Below, in pieces: positions 16,715-32,300 of a stretch of 64,000 nt of DNA. The first letter of the stretch is position 1. The number at the start of each line of letters is the position of its first letter. The DNA comes from Eucommia ulmoides. Its lineage: Eukaryota > Streptophyta > Magnoliopsida > Garryales > Eucommiaceae. A program made the translations under genes and the position numbers. Location of the stretch: positions 44,208,017 through 44,272,016 of the forward strand of contig CM028327.1 of the NCBI GenBank assembly GCA_016647705.1, given 5' to 3'. The notes beneath the pieces were generated by a model. That model was not told the origin of the DNA and searched no databases. It saw only the letters and a list, made by a program, of their open reading frames with translations.

Positions 16715-17704
16715 TGTATGTGTGTGAATGCTAGTTTTCTGGGGCCTGGATTATTAGTTTGAACCACTATTATCAGGCAATTGATTTGATCCTGGTGGTC
16801 GATATAGGCATTTAAAAGGAAAATGGTTCCCGGAGGATTTTGATGACAATGGTTACTTGGTTAGAATGTGACGCTTGTGTATGATGGTCATGAGATGTGG
16901 AAATAGTTAAAGCTACTTACTCTTAGTACCTCATAGAATATTGTTGTAGGTGTAATTAGATTTGTAGGGCATCAAAACCTTTCCAGGCAGGTTGAGTGTT
17001 CTTCATTTTTTAAGACGGAGCATTGAATTCTTCCTAATTTTGATGCACCAAACTTTTTCAGTAAATATGATATATATGTATCTGGCTTTGTTTAATAGCG
17101 AAACACAACCTAAAAATAAACCAATCCAGTCGAGAATCGTACATGGAAGCGGCGGTTTTAGAACATAGCCAAACACAACCTAATCGTACCTGGAAGATGA
17201 AAAAAGGTAGAGATTGTTAAAAAAAAAAAACCCACCATTAGAGATAAAGAGATAAAGAGGTTATGGTTTATGTTGTCGTTGTCTTGGTCAATCGCAGAGA
17301 AAGAGATTGAGATCTGAAAAAAATAGTCTATCGAAAGAGATAAAAAGACTGTCAGAAACTTTGGAACGAAAACAACGCATAAAAAATATTAGCAAATGCA
17401 TCATATTCTTCACAACATCAATAGTTCACCACGAGAAACACATCACTGCATAAAATTATAAATGATTATGTTAGAAAAATTAATAATTGAGAAATCAAGA
17501 TGCAATCTGAGAGAACAACAATAAAAAACTCACCAACGTCATGGCTAAGTGGGGAAGATGTTGGTCTTCAACTACCAGATCTGCATATCATAATGGATAC
17601 AAATTTACACACATTCTCATAAAAAAGATCAAAAAATCGAGTAAAAACATTAAACCTGGGCACACGAAGAATCCTTCTAAATGAGTGAGCGCGGCGACAG
17701 TGAG
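14692..17704. other. Gene-free AT-rich spacer with microsatellites
   Basis: Holds a compound (CT)n(AT)n repeat at 15082-15154, a degraded third unit of the 247-bp repeat near 15170-15270, an ACACAC tract near 15595 and a T-run with TGTGTG at about 16680-16720. A short stretch at 16790-16880 could be an old coding fragment, but it is broken by stops and I recognise no family. Nothing else is supported. Confidence 0.5.
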
Positions 17705-18247
17705 GTGAAGAATTGTACCCTTTTTTTTTTTTTTTTTGAAGATGAGAAAAATTGATCAAATGTCAAAACAACATAAAATTGGTAACAAAAATTCGACCTT
17801 ATGCGGTGAGCACAACTGCACCGCCTGCCTCCTTGATCTTCTTCTCGGTGGTCTTGGCAATGAGCTTAGCCCTTACAACGATCGGCTGCGAGCTCAGCAA
17901 AACCCCATTTCCCAACACCTTGAAGTATCCGAACTGAGTCACGTCAATCGTCGGAGCATTGTCTTTTTCGGCCTTTTTCCCTTACCTTCGGCGGCACCAT
18001 CGACCAGAGCTTGTCGATGTTCACGATCGGGCAGTGGAACCTCTTGCGGAGCTTGTGGAAATACCGCATCCTGACGTTGCTGAAGTAGCCAAGATGGTAC
18101 TCGTCGAAGAGGATCCAGTGTCCGGCGTTTTTGCGACCTCCAGGATGCTTCCGGTGCTTGCGGGGGTTCACGTGGCCTCTCTTCTTCCGGTTTTTCTTGA
18201 ATCGCGTCACCCTTTCTCTCTGTGCTGCTGAGATGTGAAGAATTGTA
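17705..18247 (-). pseudogene. RPL27A: Processed (retroposed) pseudogene of ribosomal protein L27a (uL15)
   Basis: The minus strand reads [47 protein letters not shown], then after a frame change [11 protein letters not shown] and [10 protein letters not shown], the order of the 60S protein L27a. CDS remains at 17799-18210; the stop TAA is at 17799-17801. Lesions: the start codon is GTG (18208-18210), the [13 protein letters not shown] and GNAG-to-ILFD segments are shortened, and there is a frameshift near 17968-17985. It is intronless, has an 18-nt-class poly(A) (T-run 17721-17737 on +), and lies between perfect 13-bp direct repeats GTGAAGAATTGTA (17705-17717 and 18235-18247). This is the signature of LINE-mediated retroposition. 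It is not expected to make ribosomal protein. Confidence 0.93.
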
Positions 18248-18274
18248 TCTTGAATTGAAATAGGTAATAGGAGA

Positions 18275-19745
18275 CGGTATGGAATTGTTTACATTTATAA
18301 TATAAATTTAAAACAAAATTACTGAAATATAACATTTTTCAACTTATATACGGAAATAGTGTTACCCGGGGTTCGGAACCCCGGGTTTGTGGGGCCGGCG
18401 GTATACCTAGGGTTCCGAACCCCGGGTATACGAAAAAAAAAAATTGTTTTTGCCCAAGAAATTTTTAAAATTTTTCGGCAACTTTAAGCTGATTAACGGT
18501 GGTCTATCGATATTTTAAATAAATCTAATTTTTTTGTGTGCATAAATTAGGTTCAAAACATTACATAATGCTTTTTACAACACTAAAAATAGACAAGTGG
18601 ATGAATTTTAAAAAATTGCCAAAGTTGACTAGATGAGTTGTTTCGATAACGGCGAAATTTTTTCGACAATTTAGAATTAACAAAAGATTGCATGTCGGTA
18701 ACAAAAATGAACCAATTTTTTTGTATATAAACTATGTTCATAACACTATATAACAAAACTTAAAACACTAAAAACGGACAAGTGAATGAATTTTAAATAA
18801 TCGTCAAAGTTGATCAGACGAGTTGTTTCGATAATGATGCAGTTTTTTTGTATAGAAACTACGTTCATAATGCAATTTTTTTTTTAAAATTATTATTTTA
18901 CGTAAATTTTATTTTCTCTCGATAACATATTATCCGTTTTCGGTGTTCTCGATTTTATTATTTAGCGTTATGAACGTAGTTTGTATACAAAAAAATCAGG
19001 ATCATTTATATTACGGATAGACGATCATTTTTTGCTAATTCAAAATTTTCAAAAAAATTGCATCATCATCGAAATAACTCGTCTGATCAACTTTGACGAT
19101 TATTTAAAATTCATCTACTTGTCCGTTTTTAGTGTTTTAAGTTTTGTTATGTAGTATTATGAACATAATTTATATACAAAAAATTTGGTTCATTTCTGTT
19201 ATCGACGTGCAATCTTTTGTTAATTTTAAATTGCCGAAAAAAATTCTGCCGTTATCGAAACAACTCATGTGGTCAACTTTGGCGATTTTTTAAAATTCAT
19301 CCACTTGTTCGTTTTTAGTGTTGTAAAAAGCATTATGTAGTGTTTTGAATCTAATTTATGCACAAAAAAAAATTAAATTTATTTAAAATATTGATAGACC
19401 ACCGTTAATTAGCTTAAAGTTGCCGAAAAATTTTAAAAATTTCTTGGGCAAAAACGATTTTTTTTTTTTTTTAAAAAAATCGGGTTGAACCCGGGGTTTG
19501 GTACCCCGGGTTCTACATAGAACCCAGGGTACCAAACCCCAGGTATAACGGCGTATACCAAAAAAAAATAAAAAATAAAAATTCGTATACCCGGGGTTCC
19601 AAACCCCGGGTATACCGCCGGCCCCACAAACTCGGGGTTCCGAACCCCGGGTAGTACTACTTCCGTATATAAGTTAAAAAGTGGTTTATTTCAGTAATTT
19701 TATTTTAAATTTATACTATAAATGTAAACAACTCAGTCGGTATGG
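18275..19745. mobile_element. CCCGGG-palindrome fold-back element, family FB2 copy 2 (complete)
   Basis: A 1455-bp element (18283-19737) between 8-bp direct repeats CGGTATGG (18275-18282, 19738-19745). The arms are inverted over several hundred bases: TTGTTTACATTTATA at the left against TATAAATGTAAACAAC at the right, then nested CCCGGGGTTCGGAACCCCGG hairpins, then GATTAACGGTGGTCTATC and ACTAAAAACGGAC blocks in mirrored order. No protein frame is present. It sits 27 bp beyond the RPL27A pseudogene. The 8-bp duplication is compatible with hAT- or Mutator-type mobilisation; the class is not settled. Confidence 0.8.
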
Positions 19746-20055
19746 GCTTCTCTTTTCTGTACACCACACTGACGTGAGTAGCCATTTTTTGATTGAAAGA
19801 TTGGATTGACTGATAGGATTAGGTGAAGCTTGCTTGGGAAAGTGAAATACGGAAAATTTGGATATAAGTATAAGAAAAGTCGTGGTTGTGTTGTGGATGA
19901 GAACAAAAGAGAAGTGGGCATATCACATGAGTAATGTATGTGTGAGTGAGACAAATTAATAAACATATATATATAAACTAACGGTATTTTAGCCAAATTA
20001 CATAACATATGAATAGTATAAAAAGTTTGCTTTATATAAGAGTAAGAAATAAAGA
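19746..20055. other. Gene-free spacer up to the duplication breakpoint
   Basis: No gene or repeat recognised. Homology with unit 2 starts at about 20056 (TAAAATAATAAATTAAATTA), which matches the bases following the truncated exon 2 of pseudogene D at 32600. Confidence 0.5.
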
Positions 20056-23000
20056 TAAAATAATAAATTAAATTATAACAAATTATTTTCTTTTATTTAA
20101 TTTTTTTATAACCAAACAATGATCGAAAAAATAATTTTTTCTTTAGAAATATAATTTTTATTTTATTTTTTTATTCTTCTAATTAAAATAAGAGAATTTT
20201 ATTATTTGGTCATTAGAAGATAGTGTATTGATAAAATGATCATCCACATGCCTACATTAAGTTTTTGGTCCCCATAGGCTTCTTAGAGTTTAGTCTCTAG
20301 TCATTACCCCTTATTTGCGTTATATTTACAATTTATGTTATTCTGTTAATAAGTGTGAGTGTTCATTTTTTCAAAACCCACCAAATTACCAAAATTACCC
20401 ATCGCGATTCACGGTTGATAGAAATAAAAAAAAATAAAAAAAATACACCAAATTAATCTACGAAAAATACTCTTTCTAACTATATGAATTTCAATTTTTT
20501 TTTGGTAATTTTTTATTGATTTGTGAATGTTCATGTTTTTGGAAAAAAATCAAGATCTGAAAACGTGAGCAAATCAACATGAACATTCAACCCAATTATA
20601 GATCTAGAATGTTTCAGATATGAAAATAAAAAAAAAAATTCCATGAACATTCCTAATATTGTCTGAACAACAAATCAAATTTGAGAATATTCACAAAAAT
20701 CACAAATTCAAAACATATCTAATAAAAATCAGACATGAATATTCACAAAAATCGCAAAATCAAACATTCACTAACCCACACATTGAGAATGAACATCATA
20801 TCTATGTATTTTCGCATGAACATTCACCGAGATCTGGAAAAATAGAGATAACAAAACCAAATCTGTGAACGTTCAAATCAGATCTGAGAACGAGAAACAA
20901 CTAAACATGAACATTCAAACAAACACATAACACAATCAATGAAATAGCAGCAAAAACAAAACATCCATTGCAAAACATTCACAGAAAACAAAAACACATA
21001 TAAACATTCATAGAAAACAAAGAGACACACCAATATGAATATTCACATACGATGACCAGATGACTGTTGTGAACATCCATGACCAAATCAATCACCACAA
21101 AATCGCTTGTTGTGAACATTCACCGCGAAATCGTTCACTGCAACCCACCGCAAGCCACCATTGCAACAACCGTCTTTAGCGATGGTTCATCGATCGTCGT
21201 CTTCGTCCACCGACCGCCGTCTAAACCAGATCTGAACAACAGCCGTGACCATCATTCATCGTTTTCGCAAAATCGGAGCATGGTGGCAATGGGCTTCCGA
21301 ATCTGAAGAAAAACTGAAAACCTAAAAAAATCACACACACAGCTTCTGTACTAGTCCACAATAGATTACATACTCCCACAGAGAGTACAGTAGCTGCGTA
21401 ATTTTAGAGAGAGAAAGTGGTGAAAGTAGAGAGAGATGGACCACCAGGAACAAGAACACGAGGAGCTGTTCATGGTCTTCTCAAATCGGAGAATGATGGC
21501 GATGGGCGGCTCATCGTCCTCGCAAATAGGGAGCACGGCGGCGATGGGGCAGTTCTTCGCGGTCGCAAATCGTTCGTCCTTGCGGTCACAAATCGGTCAT
21601 TCATTGTTCACGGTGGTTGGCGGTCATCGTCTGGCAGCAACGACGATCATCGTTTGGCTGGGGCGGCGGTGAGTGGCAACAATCATTCTTCGACGACGGT
21701 TGAGAAAGATCACAAGGAATTGGGGAGCGACTGAGAGAGCTCATGATTTAGGGAATGAAATTAATTTAGAACCTAGGGTTTGATAGTTATATGGAAGAGT
21801 ATTATTGTTCATTCAGTTTTTTTATTTTTTTAAAAAGATCTTTCACTAAGAATGTTTCTAAAATGATTTAAAAAATATCTTTTTTCAAAAACAGGTTAAT
21901 TGAGGAAAGAGAAAGCTAAATTTAATCTAAATAATAAAAAATCCTAAAAATAATTTAAATATTAAAATATTACGTAGGCCCTTACATCGACAATCAATCA
22001 TGTGTCACTTTCTCAGTCTCCCTACAAACACGACGTCTGGAAAAAACAATTTCTCCATCAATTTCAATCAAGGACTTTAATAATTTTAGTAAATTGCTTT
22101 TTACTCTCTTTATTTTATTTAATTATTATTATGTCATCTTTTATTTTAAAATTTTTACTTTTAAATAAATTAAAAAATAATTATTTTTTAAATTAACAGA
22201 ATAGGTTTGAGATACGTAAAATTAAAATTTTCATCCAAATTTTAGATGTGATAAACAAAATTATTTTTTTATTTTAAACAAAATTATTTTTTAAAAATAT
22301 TTATAATAAAAATTAAAATCTATATCTTATAATTAAAATCAAATGACAAACCTTTAAAATTATATCTCCGATTCTATTTTCCTAGAAATGAACAGCTAAG
22401 ATTAATTATATTAATAAAATATAATGATCTGTATTAAAAATATAATTTAATACATAATTAATATATAATTTAATAACATTGAATATACTATTACAATAAA
22501 ATTTACAATAAATTTAAACAATGAAATTTTGAATACGCTTTGATAAAATAATCAATTTAAATTAAATAATAAATCATATACTTTAATGTTTTTTTTTAAT
22601 AAAGAGTCAATTTTTTCTATTTTATCCAAAGATTAGATTAAAAATGTAGCAAGTGGAAAGACGGAAAATTATAATTAGACAAAATAAAAGGAGATGGAAG
22701 ACAATTTATCCATCATTAAAGTTATGACAATTAAGTCCATGTTAATTTAAAATGTCCAATTAGCACCCCCTAAATAATATAAATATGTATTTAGATAAAT
22801 TAATGTACAATTTCATTATTATTTTTTAAATTTTCAAAAGAAACACCTAAAATTATTAATTGTAATTGTAAAATTAAAGAAAAAATATTATTTTTTTAGA
22901 TTAAAAATATATTTAAGAAAAATATTCGAAACTTCTGTAACACACGCATAAATAATAAATTTTTTACAAGACTAGAAACGGATTAGTAAGTGATTTGATT

Positions 23001-23460
23001 TGGAAAATCGATTTAAATTTAATTTTTAAAATCATGAATCGGAAAATATCAACTTTTAAGAAATTAAATATAAAATATTTTATTTTTTAAAAATAACATT
23101 TACTTAAAAATTAATAAAAAATTGTGTCTATAATTTTTAAAGTTAAATTACAGACATATTTGAATTTCGAAAAAAATAGGAGTAAATGAGAGGAGAAGAC
23201 GGTAAATTGAATTTTTCGTTATTATTTATTTTTTTAAAATCAATATATTTAAATACGTTATAAATAAAAATAAAGTATTAAAAAAATAATTTAAAAAAAT
23301 GAAAGCTTTTTATCAAAATTTAAATCCAATCGTGGAAAAGTCAGTTAGATATTAAAATTAAAAACAAATCCATATTGATGATTTTAAACCAATGCTATAA
23401 ATTGGCCTCTTCTGTCTCTATCCAAGTGTGTCGGATCACTCCCTCTAATCTCCGATTTTG
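20056..23460. repeat. Segmental duplication unit 1, upstream block of gene B
   Basis: Colinear and highly similar to 32600-37010. No gene is seen. 20520-21130 is dense in GAACATTC/GAATATTC words (about ten GAANNTTC sites by eye). 21150-21750 is a GC-richer stretch with overlapping short frames rich in Arg, Ser and Gly. These frames do not stay open identically in the second copy and match no family I know, so they are probably decayed repeat sequence. 21760-23340 is very AT-rich. Differences from unit 2 include a single CTTTTTATCAAAATTT at about 23310, the empty site of the MU1 element. Confidence 0.8.
23389..23402 (+). promoter_or_regulatory. CCAAT and TATA boxes of gene B
   Basis: CCAAT at 23389-23393 and TATAAAT at 23396-23402, 98 nt upstream of the ATG (23494). 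The same pair at the same distance precedes gene C. The spacing gives a leader of roughly 60-70 nt; the transcription start itself is not known. Confidence 0.6.
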
Positions 23461-23493
23461 AGCGTTCGCCGGAAAATCAATCGACGTTGAACA

Positions 23494-26333
<2,840 letters not shown>

Positions 26334-26790
26334 ACTTGTTCTTTTTGTTTTTAAGAGGAAGAATGTGATCTTAATGTTGTGCGTGTGTAAAATAAAAGCC
26401 TCCTTTAGTATGAGGAAACTTTTTTGTTTCTTGCATGTGTTGTTTTTTTGTTTTATGCAATAGGGTTTTTCGTAAAACCTTTACTCTCTGTTTTTGAAAC
26501 CCCCCTTTCTCTCTTTCTCTACTTTTGTGAGTTGTTTTTTAGAGCTAGAATGCGATGTTGTGTAATAAAAAGCCTCCTTTTGTTGTGTAGTGTTGGATTT
26601 TTGTTCTATTGTTTTTGGTAGTCAAATTATCCATGTAAATCGGGAATTGTACTTACGGATGGGTATTAGATTTCTGTTCCGTATCGATCACTTGAGTGTT
26701 TCTAAATCACTCAATTTGATATCATATGGTTTTAAGTTGGAATTCAGGCATTTTTTTTGCATGTGTTGTTTTTTTTGGTTGAAGTAATAG

Positions 26791-26808
26791 CCCCCCCCCC
26801 CCCCCCCC
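26791..26808. repeat. Poly-C tract (C18) in the B 3' flank
   Basis: Same place as the C17 tract behind A and the C8 tract behind C. Confidence 0.8.
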
Positions 26809-27271
26809 GAACTTCATGTTTTTTAAGCTATTTTTGTCGTCCTCGTGTCATCATTACTCTCTCTCTCTCAGTTTTGTTGATGTTAGCGCGCGTTCTAACT
26901 TTCATATGTGTTTGTTTTGTTGATGTAAAACCCTACTCCATGTTTTTGAAGTCTCCTTTTGTTGGGAAGTGTTAGATTTTTATTCTCTCGTTCTTTCACA
27001 GTTAAATCATCTGTGCAAATTCGGAGTTGCATTTAGGCGGATTTTAGATTTTTGTTCCACATCGATCATTTAAGAGTTTAATTTTATTTTTATTTTTTGT
27101 ATGTGTTGTTTTTTCCATTGATGTAATAGTGTTTTTATCCCCTAAAACGCTCTCCATGTTTTTGAAGCTACCTTTATAGTCCCGGTATCATCGTAACTCT
27201 CTCTCTAATATGTTGGTTTTGTTGATATTAAAACCTACATGTTTTTGAAGCTGTTTATTCCTTATATTCTT

Positions 27272-27721
27272 TTAGGGTATGTTTGGTTAGAAGGGTGGGA
27301 AAGGAAAAAGAAAAGAGAAATGAATTTATTTATTTTTTTATCTTTTGTAAAGGGAAAATTATTTTCCTTAGTGTGTTTGGTTGGAGGAATATATAAGGAG
27401 GAAAAATAATATTTTGCGTGTATTAAAAAAAAATATATGTTTTTTACTTAATTTACTATTTTACATTTAGTACAAATGAAATAGGTATTTGTTATATAAA
27501 ATAAATGGGTAAAATAATAATTTTGGACTTTTTCTCCTTTTAACTTTTCATTTTCACCTCCATTTTGGGAGGGAAAAATAGTGGCGGGAACACTATTTTT
27601 TCTCTTCTTTTTCTTTTTACTTTTCATTTTCCTCTCATACCAAACACAAAAGAGGAAAAACAATATATCATTTCACTTTCTGTTTTCTTTCTCTTTTCTT
27701 CTCATACCAAACAATGCCTTA
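27272..27721. mobile_element. Tourist-like MITE (PIF/Harbinger type) behind gene B
   Basis: A 444-bp element (27275-27718) between TTA target duplications (27272-27274, 27719-27721). The left end is GGGTATGTTTGGT; the right end inverted is GGCATTGTTTGGT. The interior has mirrored GAAAAAGAAAAG / CTTTTCTTC tracts. A TTA duplication with GG-starting TIRs is typical of Tourist MITEs. The A flank (TTA at 5147-5149) is the empty site. Behind C only the right part survives (about 40540-40735). Confidence 0.82.
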
Positions 27722-28620
27722 GTTCTAAAGTAACAAAAATTCTCTCTCTCTAGTCGGTCTTTATGCACCTCGTTGATGTTGGTTGAATTAGATTGAAGAG
27801 TAAAATAGTGTGCATAAAGTTCGCTTTATTATTATTATTATTATTTTTTTTACTTTCTAATATTTATTTTTTTATCCAAAAAAAATAAAAAAAAAATTGA
27901 CAGAGTGATGAATATATTGTGTACAATTTTGTTTTGTGGCTCTATAATGACATTTTTTCTTTTAAAAATCTTGATTTATGTCATTTTGTCAATAGTTTGT
28001 AAGTTAGAAAAATATTTTTAAAAAGGGTTAATTGTCTTTTCTCTATTTGTACTTCAATTTTGTTTTATTTTATCCATCTCTTTATAAAATTGCACTCTCT
28101 CTCTTTCTACTTATTAAAAATAAAAAAAAATATTATTTTTTATTTTATCCAATAAGATATATTGATTTAATAATATTTATTTTGTACATGAAATTGATAA
28201 AATTATATTTAACTTTATCTCTTTCTACTTATTAAAAAGTAAATACTTTTTTATTTAGTAAGATATATTAAAAGTCTAATAATATTTTTTTTTTAAATTT
28301 TACATGAAATTGATGAAAATATATTTTATTTTAATTTAAATTTATTTTGTTTTTAATTAAAAAAATTAGAGAGAGATAGAGAGAAAATGATATTTTTTCC
28401 TTTAATTATCCTTAAATTTAATTTAAATGAAAAATAAAAAACAACTAAGAAATTATATATATATATATATATTTATTTATTTATTTATTTTTTTAATAAA
28501 ATATGAATTTCTCCCTTCAGTCAATCTATAGTAGAAGAAAGTGATATATAGATTTTTAAAGTTGATGGGTTAAAATGGAATAGGCGGCAAAACGCAATTA
28601 ACCGTATTCCAAATGAAGTC

Positions 28621-29393
28621 ATCATTAGCCCCAAGTTAGCAAGTAAGAAAAAATTAAATCACACCTTACTCTTCTAATGTTTAGGTGCCATCTCACTTTA
28701 TCCCCTGGTGTATTAATTGTTACAATTTGCTCAAATTATCTCATTCAACCAACTTCCGCATGAGAGATAATTTATGCAATAAGAAAAAAATATGTTACAC
28801 GACATACTTTAGCGATTGATCGCTAAAAAATAATACTCTTAATTGGTACGGCGATACTGATGTAGTACGGATTCAAGTCGAGTGTCGAACTACAAGGATC
28901 GGTCTTGTAACTATCAATTTCAATTATTTTTCTTTCTTTAAATAAAATGAGTTTTACATGCCTTTATTTTTAATTCTAATTTAAATTTCTAATTCTAAAC
29001 ACTACACTGGAACTCTCAAAAAAATAGTATTATCTAATTATATTGATGTTTATCGTAAACAAAATGCCATAATAGGATCATAAGAAAAATACACGAAGGT
29101 GGTGTTTGGTTGCTCTGAATTTGAGCCTTAGAATTTAAATTAGAAATGAACACTTATAAAACTTTAAATGCGTTCATTTCAAATTCCAATTCCATGACTT
29201 CAATTTAGTACTTCCAAACAGATCCTAATTTTACATAATTAATATACACTAAATACGTGCTTCTAAATACAACACTAAAGTTCTCTAACCAAATGTCAAA
29301 CAGTTCAACACGCATATATTTGTAATTCTAATTTCAAAAACTCCAATTTCATGCATCCAAACACAAAAGTTCTCAAAAAAGCAAGTAGAAATT
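28621..29393. other. Spacer between B and pseudogene D
   Basis: No gene. Colinear with 41590-43454, except that about 1.04 kb present in unit 2 (41971-43006) is absent here after 28949. It ends in the short 3' flank of pseudogene D. Confidence 0.55.
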
Positions 29394-32300
29394 TCATAGA
29401 CCTTTCCAAGAGGACAATGGCGGGGTATCCGAATTTTTCCAAGTAGCCATGATTGGATCATAAATATCGCCCTTGAATGCATCGGCTAAAGCAATCGATT
29501 CGAGCTCGGCCATGTCTTCAGGTGTTAGTTTTATAGACAAAGCTCCGATATTTTGTTTAAGATTCTCGATCTTTGTGGTCCCTGGTATGGGGCACACGTC
29601 ATTGCCCTAGTGATGAACCCATGCCAATGCCAACTGCGATGTGGTGCAACCCTTTTTCGATGCCATTTTGTTGATTCGATAATACAAGTTTGCATTGCGC
29701 TCGTGATTCTTGGATTGGAATATCGGCATTTGTTGAAAAAAAGAAAAAGAAAATGTATCTAAAGGGATTTCTCGGATTGATAACTCTAGCAGAGGTGATG
29801 GTTTTTATTTTTTTTTCTAATTTAGGTAGCGTCTAGAAGCGCATAATTAAAGTCTCGAAATTGGAATTAAAAATGAATGCATGCAAAAATTTAGAAATTT
29901 AGTTCATTTCTAATTCCAATTCAAAGATATCAATTCCATTCAACCAAACAAAACCTTAACAGAAAACAATTTTGGTAAAATATTTTTCAATTTGCAAACA
30001 AACATAACCTTAGCAAAAGGAAATGAGAATTATGTTTCCATTCTGATAATTCTAAGAACATAAATGCATTTAGTATCGGCTATTTTTTGCAAATTTTCAT
30101 GTAATTTATGAAGATAAAAAATCAAAGAAACTTACAACATTATTTCTTATATACATATATAAATGATAAGATTTGCTTCTTTTTTTTTCGGTAATCAATT
30201 TTCACAAATTATAGCAACATAAAAACATATAGATGAATTACAAGTAAATAAAATAATTGTAAGAAAATACATCGAGGTGTTTTTCTTGCCCTAAATTGAT
30301 GAATAAAAGGGACAAATAATATTGCATCTCCATATTTTAGGCTAACAAATTTTGAAGGGGGGGGACATCATTAAAAATTTCAAAAATATCGACATTGTCC
30401 CTTCAAGATGATACGCGTTGAAATATAATCCTTTATCACCAAACAATTTCTAATTTTAAGCAACAAAAAATTGAATGAAAAAGCATGAAAAGAACAAACC
30501 TTTCGAAAATCATCATCGTTCAAGCTCTCGATCAACTGAGGACCGGATGAAAAGAATCCTCGTCCTCTAGGACTGTATGCAACAATCCCTATCTCCAGTT
30601 CCCTAAAAAATAATCAAAATCAGACACAATGAAGTAAGAAGAATTTGGGTTCCTAATGCCCCGTTTGGCTTAAAATTCCAAAACAGTTCTCAAAAATTTC
30701 AAAAACAATTTTCATATACAATTGTTTGAAGATTGTAAAACTTGTTTGGTTTAGTTAAAGAGGATTAACTGGCTTTTACTCCATGGTACTTTGATCTTGT
30801 TCTATAACCTACATTTACTCTCTTCTACTTATAGTAAATCAATTTTTTTTTTTTAACTTAACTGAATATGCAAAAAAATTAGTGAAATTAAAAATTGCAT
30901 ATAAATTTTCCATGATATAGATAAAATTATTCTTTATTTTAATGTTTAATTTTATTTATTTTTTGCTAAAAAAGAAGATATAGAATTAGAAAGAGAGCCG
31001 GAAGGAGAAAATGGTAGTTTTTTTATCAAGAAAGTTTAATGCATTTTATATTTTTTGTTTTGAATAAATTATGACTCTCTTTTTAGTCAAGAGCATAGAG
31101 GACATGATACGTAGGTTTTCAAAATGAAATAAGACCAAAGTATAAGGAAATAAAAAACGATTAACTCAAAAAAACAAAAATGGTAAAAAATAATCTTTAT
31201 AATCAGTGAGTTAAAAATAAAAAAATAAAATAAAAGTGGTTTTATGTGATTGATTGATTGATTTTTTTTTTGGGGGGGGATGAGAGAAATTATATAAGGT
31301 GGTCTTTGGTGTCTCTCAATTCCAAAAGGTAGCTCATAATGTGAGACTTTCGCTCACACTTATAACTTGACCATTAATCCATTTCACATTCGATGTGAGA
31401 TAAACCCAACAATCTCCTCCTCACATATCGGACGTTTGGTCAACTTACTCTTGACCAGTCTCTCCCACTGTGGCTATTGGGTTAGAGTTGTTGTTTCCTA
31501 GACTCTGATATCAGTGTAGAGTAGTCTTGAATCTCTCTCAAGTCTAAAGATTAACTCATGAGGTGAAGTTTTTCCTCACTCCTACAATCTGATTACCAGC
31601 CTCTTCAACATCCGACGTGGGATAAACTCAACCAATTATATTTTATACCCTTTTAAACTCTATCTAGAACCTCTATGATTAGACAATTGCTTATGAATTC
31701 ATGGAAATTTGTTCTCAAGATCTCCGATCTTCAAGCTCGTAGGAGAGTTTAAATCATCATATTAATTGTGACCCAAATTCAAATAAACATAATACAGTGA
31801 GTTCGATCGTTATCGAATCAAGCGATTACATGGAAGAACAAGTAGGGATGACAATTAAAACCGAACCGACAGATAATCGAGTGAAACCGTACCGAATGGT
31901 CCGATTTTAAAACCAACTAAATGGTTTAATTGTGGTTTTCGTTTTGAAATTAACAACCAAAGTGAGTTTGGTTTTGGGATAGTAACAGCAAAATCTAAAC
32001 CGAATCACGTAACCGATATTTTAGATATATTTTTATGACATATACACCTTCACTTTTTTTATATATTTATAATTTAGTCCCTAATATATATATATATATT
32101 CACACCTCAATCCCACCTATATATATGTCAGGGTTAGATTTATCACTATGACGACTATTTATCGTTGTATTTTAATTATGATTATGAGTATTTTTTTTAT
32201 AACAATTAATAGATTTGTGGTTTGATTTTGATTTTTTTTTTTAATTTATATTTTATATTTTAGTTATATTTTTATTTATATATAAAAAAACAACGGTCCG

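Larger units (their letters stand above)
26334..28620. other. 3' flank of gene B
   Basis: No gene. Colinear with the flanks of A and C. Contains AATAAA at 26391-26396, an 18-C tract at 26791-26808, the Tourist-like element 27275-27718, an ATT repeat near 27825-27845 and an AT-rich end with TATA microsatellites around 28455-28475. Confidence 0.6.

Noticed and set aside
17736..18231. + strand ORFs at the RPL27A locus
   Set aside because: Antisense shadows of the retropseudogene.
21079..21734. Arg/Ser-rich ORFs upstream of B and their unit 2 counterparts (33597-34199)
   Set aside because: Frames and lengths differ between the two nearly identical copies, stops interrupt them and no family is recognised.
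31500..31520. ACTCTGATATCAG-like word resembling the complement of a retrotransposon primer-binding site
   Set aside because: Imperfect, with no LTR pair or gag-pol remnants around; similar text recurs in intron 2 of F as part of the duplicated intron.
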